From Bryobacteraceae bacterium (lineage in GTDB: Bacteria; Acidobacteriota; Terriglobia; Bryobacterales; Bryobacteraceae), in NCBI GenBank assembly GCA_023384675.1, contig JAHDVK010000012.1:1-64000 (forward strand): a stretch of DNA of 64,000 bases. Reading direction: 5' to 3'. Position numbers and translations under genes: made by a program. Below, in pieces: positions 26,263-34,201 of this stretch (position 1 is the first letter of the stretch; every line of letters starts with the position of its first letter). Under the pieces are notes generated by a model. That model worked only from the letters and a program-made list of their open reading frames with translations. It searched no databases and was not told the DNA's origin.

Positions 26263-28161
26263 TTAAGGTTTTCCCAAACGCGGATAAGCCGGCGGCGGAT
26301 CGGGTTCGGGCATTTCCTGATCGAAAAGCCGCTCGTAATCCTCCCACCTGGAGACCATAATTTTTACCTTCCGGCGAAGCTGGCTCGATAGATCGGGGCC
26401 GAGCACCCGGATGCTCTCTTCCTCCGTCGTCTTGGCCGTTTCAATCAGCACGCCCCGCGTCGAATCGATCAAATCCGCGAGGACAATGCTGTTGTCCAAT
26501 TCGCGGCGCGCGAGGTCCTTGATAGTGCGCCATTCAGTGATGTCGGTCAGGTGTTCCTGGAACTCGATCGGCCGCCGGAGCCGGCCATTGCGGGCGAAGT
26601 CGAGCACATACTGGTACTCGAGCGCGCCGCGGCAGTTGTCGATCAGAATGCCGAAGACCTGGATGCGCTTGTCGAGCAAATCCAATTCGTCTTTCACGGC
26701 GGTGGCGGCGATCGAGCGCAGATCGGCACGGGCGCGCGTCAGGTCGGCCTGCATGCGTGCCAGCAGGTTGCCGGAAACAGCCATGCCGCCAAGCCCTTCG
26801 TACTGGCGCGTGCCCTGGATGTCGCCCAGGTCCTGGGCGCGCGCTTCGCTGCGCGCCTGGAACAGGTACTTGCGGTAATACGCCGTCTCTTCCGGCTTCA
26901 ACTCCTGCGGAAACGGCACCCAGGGCCGCGTGAGCCAGCGTTGATGGACCGAAGCGATATAAAACAGGGTGCCGCCGAAATTCAGAATGTCGGCGTCGCG
27001 TTGCACGCGGTGGAGCGCCATCCAGGCGCTGACCAGCGCCCCGGCGTGCGCCTCGCCCACGCGCGCGGCGGCGATCGAGCGCAGCAGTTCAGCCCGGCTG
27101 GCGTCATCGGTCGTGGGCTTTTTGCGGAACCGGTTGTAGATCTCGAAGTAGAGTCCGCTGTCGTAGCGGTCGCCGATGAGGTAGAACAGCCGGGGCGCCT
27201 CCGTCTTCGCGGCCTGTTCGAGTTCCTCGAGATAGCGCACGGGCAGCGGCAGGCCCTGCGCCGGGTAGAACGGGTAGAAGTAATCGAGCAGGAAGCCCGC
27301 CACCGCCTTGTAACGCGTCGCGTTCGGGCCTTCGAAGTTGGCCACGGCCATGCCGGGCCCAAGTTTGGTGGCGACAAGTTCGGGCGTCGGTTCGCGGACC
27401 CATTCGGCGTCGATCTCGAGCGGCCCCGGGCGGGCGTCGCGCGCCCCGGCCTGCAGGGCGCCGAAGAAGTCGTGGTAGCGCTGATACATCTTGCGTTCGC
27501 GGAACAGGAAGCTGCCGTTCGGACCCTGATAGACGCCCGTGCTCCAACTCATGCCCGAGCCTGAATCATTCGTATGCAGCGACAGGATCTCGATCTCGGG
27601 GCAGATTTCGAGAAGCTTTCTCATCGACTCGCGATAGAGCGCGAGCACTTCCGGATGATCGATCGACGGCGCGAAGCGCGGCACACGCGAGCGCAGCGGA
27701 TGATCCACCTGCGGCCCGCGCCACAGCGGGTGCGCCTCATAGACGCGCTCCGGCAGGATTTGCGGCTCGAAGGTGGTGAAGGCCGCCTTCAGCCCGAGTT
27801 TTCGCAGCACTTCGCAGCGCTCGCGCAGCGTGGCGAGCACGCGGTCGGAATACTCCTTCGGCAGGTAGGGTTCGAGCGCCTTGGGAATCGACACCTTGAG
27901 CAGCCCGACATTCGACACAGCCCAGGCCGGGTACGGGTCGCCGGGGGTGTCCATCTGCCACATCGCCCAGGGCAGATCCTCAGCGGTGATGACGATGTGC
28001 GTGGCGCCGGACTGCTTGGCCTGCCGCGCGAAGTTCTCAAAGCTGGCCAGCGAATCTGAATATCGGCCGAAAATGACCGTCTTGAAGCGGCTGTTGACAG
28101 CCTCGGCGGCAGGCGCGGCAATCATCAGGATGGCGGAGAGCAGACAGGCGATTCGCAACAT
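26263..28161 (-). CDS. Large secreted protein, unknown family (TIM-barrel-like)
   Basis: 632 residues from ATG 28161, set by a strong GGAGGAAC Shine-Dalgarno; the frame stays open further upstream. Residues 1-21 form a signal peptide. The next 300 residues look like an alpha/beta barrel: FGRYSDSL, HIVITAEDLPW, LKAAFTTFEPQI, EILSLHTNDSGSGMSW, GPLEIDAEWVREP, a spacing that recalls glycosidase barrels with acidic residues at strand ends. The C-terminal half is helical and rich in Arg/Glu, ending in a Pro-rich tail. I cannot assign a family. A polysaccharide-active role is only an inference from fold and context. Confidence 0.6.
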   Translation of the reverse strand: MLRIACLLSAILMIAAPAAEAVNSRFKTVIFGRYSDSLASFENFARQAKQSGATHIVITAEDLPWAMWQMDTPGDPYPAWAVSNVGLLKVSIPKALEPYLPKEYSDRVLATLRERCEVLRKLGLKAAFTTFEPQILPERVYEAHPLWRGPQVDHPLRSRVPRFAPSIDHPEVLALYRESMRKLLEICPEIEILSLHTNDSGSGMSWSTGVYQGPNGSFLFRERKMYQRYHDFFGALQAGARDARPGPLEIDAEWVREPTPELVATKLGPGMAVANFEGPNATRYKAVAGFLLDYFYPFYPAQGLPLPVRYLEELEQAAKTEAPRLFYLIGDRYDSGLYFEIYNRFRKKPTTDDASRAELLRSIAAARVGEAHAGALVSAWMALHRVQRDADILNFGGTLFYIASVHQRWLTRPWVPFPQELKPEETAYYRKYLFQARSEARAQDLGDIQGTRQYEGLGGMAVSGNLLARMQADLTRARADLRSIAATAVKDELDLLDKRIQVFGILIDNCRGALEYQYVLDFARNGRLRRPIEFQEHLTDITEWRTIKDLARRELDNSIVLADLIDSTRGVLIETAKTTEEESIRVLGPDLSSQLRRKVKIMVSRWEDYERLFDQEMPEPDPPPAYPRLGKP

Positions 28162-28280
28162 GAAGTTCCTCCGGTAGAAAAAGAGAGCTGACCCGGCAAC
28201 AGGCCGTTTGCCAGCATATCGGATTCCGGCGGGCCCGCGCGGGGCGGATCCCTGGGCGTCACGGCGAGGGCCGCCTCCTA

Positions 28281-28314
28281 TACCAAGCCCCGAACGCATA
28301 CCGAGCCCCGAACG
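28281..28314. repeat. Short tandem intergenic repeat
   Basis: A 16-base unit (TACCAAGCCCCGAACG, then TACCGAGCCCCGAACG) occurs twice with an 18-base period and one mismatch. The sequence type, including the following GTGAGTGAGGGG, resembles dispersed intergenic repeats of GC-rich soil bacteria; this comparison is from memory. Confidence 0.5.
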
Positions 28315-28435
28315 TGAGTGAGGGGCAGCGCTCCGCACCCGGCCCCGCACAAGGTCATCCCCTCGTCGCCCCCGGGATTCTGCTTCCCCCTCCCAGACGG
28401 CCGGGGCTTACTGCTGGGCGTTGATGTGCGGGCGC

Positions 28436-29197
28436 TCAATCTCTCAGTTCGAACGTGACTGAGACGTTGGCGCGAATCGACAACTGCCCGAGGACCAGGT
28501 TGTCGGCGATCCCCCCCGAACTGCCGCTGTCGGCCTGCACCTGGACCTGAGACATGCCGGACGAGCGGCCCCAACCTCCTCCCCACTCGTCGTACCAACC
28601 TGACCAGTAGAATCCCTGTCCGCCGTAGTCATGGATCTGGATGGGTGACCCCACCGTCTGCCCAAGAACCGCCGACATCTTCTCGGCCTTCTCCTTCGCG
28701 GCTTTCAGCGCGAGTTCTCGCGCCTGCTCCCGGTGTCTCTTGAGTTCCGTGGTCTGGAAGTTGATTCCGTGGATATAGTTTACGCCGGCATCGAGCGCGG
28801 CGGTAACCAGACCCTCGACTTTCTCGACCTCGGAAATCGTAACAACCAAAGTATTACGAACAAAATATCCGATGACTTTCTGCCTTCTGGAGTTGTCGGC
28901 CCACTGTGGCCGGATCGAGAGCCGGTCCGATTGCATCTCTCTCTCCTGAACGCCACGCTCTCTAAAGCCGGCCAAAACCTTCTTGAGAATGTCGAGATTC
29001 TGCTGTTTCGCCACAATGATGCTGGCGTCCCATGTTTCTATCCCAAAGCTGATCACAATCCTGTCCGGTTTCACTTTCACGATAGCGTCGCCCGTCACCG
29101 TGATCTTCGGCCTGTCGTCGTACGCGGGCGGTTGTTGCGCCCAGAGGGCTTCCACAGACGCCAGCAGGAAAAGCGCCGTCAGTGCGGTTTTCGACAT
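28436..29197 (-). CDS. SIMPL-domain (DUF541, YggE-like) periplasmic protein
   Basis: 253 residues from ATG 29197 (GGAG upstream). A signal peptide (about 1-20) ends at an AQ site. The SIMPL domain follows: ITVTGDAIVKVKPDRIVISFGIET at the start, and the C-terminal strand ANVSVTFELRD. A Gly/Trp/Ser-rich insert lies between about residues 185 and 220. Family members such as YggE are periplasmic or outer-membrane-associated, linked to oxidative stress or membrane integrity, with no known catalysis. Confidence 0.88.
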   Translation of the reverse strand: MSKTALTALFLLASVEALWAQQPPAYDDRPKITVTGDAIVKVKPDRIVISFGIETWDASIIVAKQQNLDILKKVLAGFRERGVQEREMQSDRLSIRPQWADNSRRQKVIGYFVRNTLVVTISEVEKVEGLVTAALDAGVNYIHGINFQTTELKRHREQARELALKAAKEKAEKMSAVLGQTVGSPIQIHDYGGQGFYWSGWYDEWGGGWGRSSGMSQVQVQADSGSSGGIADNLVLGQLSIRANVSVTFELRD

Positions 29198-29441
29198 GTA
29201 GTCTCCGACTCCCTTCTCACGCCGCCGCGGCATCCTGGACCGGCCCGAGGACGCCGCGGCCCTACGGATCTTGCACCAAATTCGCCGCGTATTATTGTGC
29301 CGGTTACGATAATTAAATCCAATATGCGGCGGCCCGCGCAACTTCTCCCGTCACAGAATCGCGAAGCTTGTCAGCGTCCCCGGCCGGCGCGGCCGGCACA
29401 GCGCTTTCAATTCGCCGCCCATGGGATATATTGGTGCAGTT

Positions 29442-30428
29442 ATGCGATGGATGCTCTTATTGCTCTTGGCCTCCGCGGCCTCGGCCCAGACCCGGCACAA
29501 CCTGCACGCCTGCGTGGTGAACGCCAAGTCCTGGGTGGTCGGCGCCAAGCTCGCCTCCAGCGGGTTGATCCGGTTTGACCAGTCCCAAAGCTTCGAACAA
29601 CTCGGCTTCGTGCACCCCATGATCCTTGCCGCCGATTATGACCGGCGCGATCCTTCCGTGCTTTATCTCGCCGCCGGCAACGGCCTGATCCGCGCCACCG
29701 ATGGCGGGCGCAAATGGCGCATCACCACCGGCTGGGAAGTCACCGAACTGCGCGACGTCACCGTGGATCCGAACACGCCCGGCACGGTGTACTTCTCGCA
29801 CACGGAGGGCATCCGCAAAACCACCGACGGAGGCAACACCTGGCAGCCGGCGGATACGGGCATCCGCGAGAAATACTGCGAAACGCTCCAGACCGACCGC
29901 ACGCGCGCGGGCCGCGTCATCGCCGGGTGCGTGAACGGCGTGTTTCTGACCGAGGACGGCGGCGCTTCATGGCGCCGCACAGGCGCCGAGGGCATCCAGG
30001 TCCGCCGCGTCGTGCAGTCGCCTCACCAACCCGAGCAGTGGCTCGCGGGTACACAAGTCGCCGGCCTGCTGCGCTCCACCGATGGCGGGCGAACCTGGGA
30101 AGCCGCCGGCGACGTGGCGGTCGAACGCACCCTCTACGACATCGCCTACGACCCCACCCAGCCCGGCCGCATCGCGCTCGGCGGCTGGAGCACCGGCGTA
30201 ATGGTGAGCGAGGACAACGGCAAGACCTGGGAACGCCGCAGTCAGGGCCTCCCCCGCTGGGATATCTGGAGCCTGGCCTTCGACCCCGGCCGCTCCGGGC
30301 GGCTCTATGCGAACGTCCATGAAGAAGCTCTCTTCGTCTCCGAGGACGCCGGCCGGTCGTGGCGCAAAGTGGGTCTCGATGGAGCGTTCATCTACCGTCT
30401 GCACTTCTTCCCGGAGGCCGCCCAATGA
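29442..30428 (+). CDS. Secreted Asp-box (BNR) beta-propeller protein
   Basis: 328 residues from ATG 29442; ATG 29421 in frame is an alternative. A short signal peptide (to about residue 15, ASAQ) precedes six Asp-box motifs of the form [ST]-x-D-x-G-x-x-W: TDGGRKW, TDGGNTW, EDGGASW, TDGGRTW, EDNGKTW and EDAGRSW. This gives a sialidase/sortilin-like propeller. The Asp box is structural, and no sialidase catalytic Arg triad is evident, so a binding or scaffold role is more likely than hydrolysis. Its stop overlaps the next start (ATGA). Confidence 0.85.
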   Translation: MRWMLLLLLASAASAQTRHNLHACVVNAKSWVVGAKLASSGLIRFDQSQSFEQLGFVHPMILAADYDRRDPSVLYLAAGNGLIRATDGGRKWRITTGWEVTELRDVTVDPNTPGTVYFSHTEGIRKTTDGGNTWQPADTGIREKYCETLQTDRTRAGRVIAGCVNGVFLTEDGGASWRRTGAEGIQVRRVVQSPHQPEQWLAGTQVAGLLRSTDGGRTWEAAGDVAVERTLYDIAYDPTQPGRIALGGWSTGVMVSEDNGKTWERRSQGLPRWDIWSLAFDPGRSGRLYANVHEEALFVSEDAGRSWRKVGLDGAFIYRLHFFPEAAQ

Positions 30429-32146
30429 TCCCCCTGCTGTTCGCATTTCTGCTCGCTCCGCCGCCGGAATTTTCCGCGCGCGCGCGCGAAATCATTCAGC
30501 ATCACGCGCGGCCGGCGTCACTCGAAACGGCGAGTTACGGCACAATCGCCGCCAAATTGTGGCTGAAGCAGGATCCCGAATGGTGCTCGCGGCGCCTCGT
30601 GGAGATCCTGAAAGCCGGGCCCTCGGGCGACATGTTCTGGATGTTCCCGGTGACCGCGGTGGCTTACACGGGCCGCGGCCAACTCTCCGCGGAAGCCCAG
30701 CAGGCGCTGCGCGACGCCTGGCGCACCTACATGCCCTTCCGCGGCGACACCGAAAACCACTGGCTGCTCTACTACACCAGCATCTACCTGATGGCTCAGA
30801 TGTGGCCCGATGAGCCTGGCGAAGCGTGGTTCAACGGCAAGTCTTCCGCCGAAAACTTCAAGGAGAGCGAGGAGTGGATTCACTGGTGGGTGGACATGAC
30901 CACGCGCCGCGGGCAGGGCGAGTATGATTGCACGCACTATATCGGCGTATTTCTGCTGCCGATGTCCTATCTCGCCGAATGGGCCGATGATCCGCAGATG
31001 CGGAAGAAAGCCCGGATGATGATGGATTACATCATCGCCGACTACGCCGCCGAACAGATCGACGGCATCTATGCCGGATCCCACGCGCGCACCGACGACC
31101 GGCAAGTGGTGGAGAAGTGGGCCGGCGTCAGCTCCGACTTCGGCTGGCTTCTGTTCGGCCTCGGCTATCACACGCCCGGCTATGGCGGCTATCCGCTCTA
31201 CTACGCGCTGGCCTCCTCCTACGAGCCGCCGGAGATCCTGCAGCGCATCGCCAGGGATCGCCCCGACGGGGTGCTGCACAAGGAAACCAAGCGCACCCGC
31301 CACCGCTGGCGCTTCCACGAGGAGCGCAACGGCGACGTGTACAAGACCACCTACCTGCGCCACGATTACGTGGTGGGCTCCGACCAGGGCGGGCTTCTGC
31401 AACCCGTGCAGCAGCACTCCTGGGATGTCACCTGGCGCGTGGCCGACCCGCGCGGCGTCCACAACACGCTGTTCACTCTCCACCCCTACTCGGGCCTGCT
31501 CGAGTTGCAGGCCTACTTCACCTTCCCGCCCGACTCGGCCACCGAGGTCGTGTACCGGTCGAAGAAATCGTACGATTCGCCGGACAAACTGCTGGGCGGC
31601 TCGCCCTACGAACAGCTCTTCCAGGACCGCGATACGGTGATCGCGCTCTACGACATCGCGCCCGGCGCGCGCTTTCCCCACATCAATGGCTTCTTCTCGA
31701 AGGACCTGTCGATGATCGTCGAGGATCCCTCGGGCTGGATCTTCGCGCGCGGCGGCGATGCCTGGATCGCCTACCGCCCGCTTGCGCCCTGGTCCTGGAA
31801 ACCGATCGAAGGCGGCGGCAGGCGCCTGTTCAGCCCCCATCTGAAAAACGGCGCGATCGTGCAGGTGGCATCGGCGCGCGATTACAACTCGCTCGAGGCG
31901 TTTCGCGCCGCTGTCACGCGCCTGCCGCTCGAGTTCCGGCTCGAACCCACGCCCTCGGTGCGCTTCCGCACTCTGCGTGGAACGGAAATGATCTGCACCT
32001 ACGGCGCCCCGCGCGACTTCTCCTCCTGGAAGCTGTTCGACGGGCCGTTCCTCCAAGCCGAACGCGGCAGCCGGATGCTGGAACTGCGCCACGGCTCGAT
32101 GCGGCGCGTGCTCGATTTCGCCACGCTCACCGTCCGCGACGAATAA
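30425..32146 (+). CDS. Secreted helical-toroid plus beta-sandwich protein, possible polysaccharide lyase
   Basis: 573 residues from ATG 30425, coupled to the Asp-box gene by a 4-bp overlap. A short leader is followed by about 280 helix-rich residues with many Trp, Tyr and His (HWLLYYTSIYL, WIHWWVDMTTRRGQGEYDCTHYIGVFLLPM), then a beta-rich second half. The two-part arrangement resembles heparinase/alginate-lyase type enzymes with an (alpha/alpha) toroid. I do not recognise the exact family, so lyase activity is an inference from architecture. Confidence 0.6.
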   Translation: MIPLLFAFLLAPPPEFSARAREIIQHHARPASLETASYGTIAAKLWLKQDPEWCSRRLVEILKAGPSGDMFWMFPVTAVAYTGRGQLSAEAQQALRDAWRTYMPFRGDTENHWLLYYTSIYLMAQMWPDEPGEAWFNGKSSAENFKESEEWIHWWVDMTTRRGQGEYDCTHYIGVFLLPMSYLAEWADDPQMRKKARMMMDYIIADYAAEQIDGIYAGSHARTDDRQVVEKWAGVSSDFGWLLFGLGYHTPGYGGYPLYYALASSYEPPEILQRIARDRPDGVLHKETKRTRHRWRFHEERNGDVYKTTYLRHDYVVGSDQGGLLQPVQQHSWDVTWRVADPRGVHNTLFTLHPYSGLLELQAYFTFPPDSATEVVYRSKKSYDSPDKLLGGSPYEQLFQDRDTVIALYDIAPGARFPHINGFFSKDLSMIVEDPSGWIFARGGDAWIAYRPLAPWSWKPIEGGGRRLFSPHLKNGAIVQVASARDYNSLEAFRAAVTRLPLEFRLEPTPSVRFRTLRGTEMICTYGAPRDFSSWKLFDGPFLQAERGSRMLELRHGSMRRVLDFATLTVRDE

Positions 32147-32184
32147 TCCTGACCAGGCGAAGAACTGCTAGACTGGCGAATCAA

Positions 32185-33435
32185 ATGGCTCACTTGAACC
32201 GCCGCCGCCTTCTGGCGTCCTCGCTGCTCGGGGCCGCATCGGCGCTGCCGGCCGGAGCGGCCGTGCCGCCCGCGCCGGAGTTGCGCGCCGCCGATCCGGA
32301 ACTCTACTGGAAACGCATTCGTCAGGAAATGTTCTATTTGCCCGGGTGGCGGTCCTATCTCAACAACGGGAGCCTGGGGCTGGTGACGCGGCCGGTGTTG
32401 ACCGCGGTCGAGGACTACCTGCGCAAGGCCGCCGCGCTGCAGATCACCGGCTATCCCCGCTGGGGCTACGAAACGCTCGACGAGGAACGCGAGGAGATGG
32501 CCCGCTTTCTCGGCTGCAAGAAGGACGAACTCGCCTTCACCCATTGCGCCACCGAATCGATGAGCATGATCGCCGCCGGCATCGATCTGAAAGCCGGCGA
32601 CGAAGTGCTGATCACCAACGAAGAGCACCCCAGCGGCCGCGAACCGTGGCTGCGGCGTGCCCAGCGCGATGGCGTCGTGGTGCGTGAAGTCCCCATTCCG
32701 CTGCCGCCGGATAGCGCCGCCCAACTGGCCGACCTCGTCATCTCCGCCATCGGACCGCGCACCCGCGTCCTCAGTTTTTCGGGCATTCTCACCAATCCCG
32801 GCGTCATTATGCCCGTCCGCGAAATCTGTACGGCGGCGCGCGCGAAAGGCGTCATCACCGTCGTAGACGGCGCCCACATGAATGGGCAGATCCCCGTCAA
32901 ACTCTCGGATCTGAACTGCGATTACTATGCCGGCAGCCCGCACAAATGGATATTCGCCCCGGCGGGCTGCGGCCTTTTGTATATCCGCGAGGAGAACCTC
33001 GACCGGCTCTGGCCCACCATCGTGAGCGGCAACTGGGACAACCGCGAATTGAAAGCCGCCCGCTTCATGCAGGTAGGCACCAACAACCGCGCGATCTTCG
33101 CGGGGCTGATGGCGGCTTTGCGGTTCCTGGAATCGCTGGGTCCGGAAGCGGTCTACGAGCGCATCCACCACCTGGCACGGATGGCCTACCGCATGGCGGC
33201 CGAGCGCCCGTCGCTGGAGCTGTATTCCCCGGCCGACCATTCGCTTTACGGGTCGCTCGTCACGATCGGTTTCCGAGGCAAGGACCACGCCCCTCTCCTG
33301 CGCAAGCTGAACGAACGGCGCATCTGGGTGTACCAGAATCCGCGCCTGCGCATCGCATGTCACATCCACACGCGCCCTGAGGATCTCGAAGCTTTCTTCG
33401 AGACCGTGGACGAGGTCTTCGGCACAACGGGCTGA
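32185..33435 (+). CDS. Class V aminotransferase (isopenicillin-N-epimerase/cysteine-desulfurase-like)
   Basis: 416 residues from ATG 32185; the frame is open upstream but lies inside the lyase-like gene. A basic leader (NRRRLLASSLLGAAS) suggests export, probably Tat. PLP-fold features are the DGAH segment (Asp228, His231) and the Schiff-base Lys254 in AGSPHKWIFAPAG, with a late RIACHIHTRPEDL segment. Similar exported proteins in this bacterial group have no proven substrate; epimerase- or desulfurase-like chemistry is possible. Confidence 0.85.
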   Translation: MAHLNRRRLLASSLLGAASALPAGAAVPPAPELRAADPELYWKRIRQEMFYLPGWRSYLNNGSLGLVTRPVLTAVEDYLRKAAALQITGYPRWGYETLDEEREEMARFLGCKKDELAFTHCATESMSMIAAGIDLKAGDEVLITNEEHPSGREPWLRRAQRDGVVVREVPIPLPPDSAAQLADLVISAIGPRTRVLSFSGILTNPGVIMPVREICTAARAKGVITVVDGAHMNGQIPVKLSDLNCDYYAGSPHKWIFAPAGCGLLYIREENLDRLWPTIVSGNWDNRELKAARFMQVGTNNRAIFAGLMAALRFLESLGPEAVYERIHHLARMAYRMAAERPSLELYSPADHSLYGSLVTIGFRGKDHAPLLRKLNERRIWVYQNPRLRIACHIHTRPEDLEAFFETVDEVFGTTG

Positions 33436-34201
33436 AGGGGAGTCGGCGTCTCGCCGGCCCGGCGCCGGCGCTGCGACCGGAGATGGCCAGAGTTGAGCCG
33501 GGCACGACAATTGCCGGTTTCTCCCTTCCAACTGCGTCAGACCTGGTTTTTTCCTGGCAGCCGCACGCAGGCAGCGCGGTCGGCGGCGCGCTGAACGATG
33601 GAATCGGCGATTCCGGGGAGGATGTGCGGTGCATTTCCGGGCATCTCATTGGAGAAGCGCGGAACCGCAGGAAAAATCCTCCAAACAGGCGGCCGGAATC
33701 AGATATATATGGTGTCCTGGCAAACGGCTCACCCTCTGCGGCAGTCTCCTTCAGGTCCTGATTGGGCCGGCTTAGCATGGAGGCGATTCGCCTGCATTGG
33801 GAGACGGTTTCGGCGGACCTGGCACCGGCGGCGGAAGTGCGGGAAATCGAGGTGGACCTGAGGGCATAGGGCAGGGGCGGACCACTCGCTGGTTGATTCG
33901 GCACGCAGAGGGGTTCGCTGCAAAGCGCTAGGGACGGGGCAGGCTGGCGACTGATGCGGCGAATGCTTCCTTGGCGGGCTCCTCCTTGACAGTCGGGGAT
34001 TGCGGGGCGCGTTTGCAGAGCTGAAGCTGGCCCGTACTCTAGCAGCGGGTTGCGCCAAATGCCCCAGCCCGGCCTGCGTCAACCTTCCCCTTTCTTTCAG
34101 GATTCGCTGGTCTTATACTCTTTTATAGTGCTTTACCGGCCGGGCGGCGATTGGCCCCCGAATTGCTCCCTGGTCATGGAAGCGAAAGGAATCTTACATC
34201 C
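33436..34201. other. Non-coding region upstream of the acyl-CoA dehydrogenase operon
   Basis: About 770 bases. Frames on both strands are short and unlike proteins. A 30-codon frame starting at ATG 33777 has no Shine-Dalgarno support. An AT-richer patch near 34110 contains TATACT, a possible -10 hexamer, but no -35 at normal spacing. No RNA gene was recognised. Confidence 0.45.

Noticed and set aside
33590-33861. Overlapping frames that might be a degraded gene upstream of the dehydrogenase operon.
   Set aside because: No protein family resemblance in any frame; cannot be distinguished from random GC-rich sequence.
33777-33869. 30-codon open frame in the gap before the acyl-CoA dehydrogenase.
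   Set aside because: No Shine-Dalgarno, no recognisable family, and length within chance expectation for this base composition.
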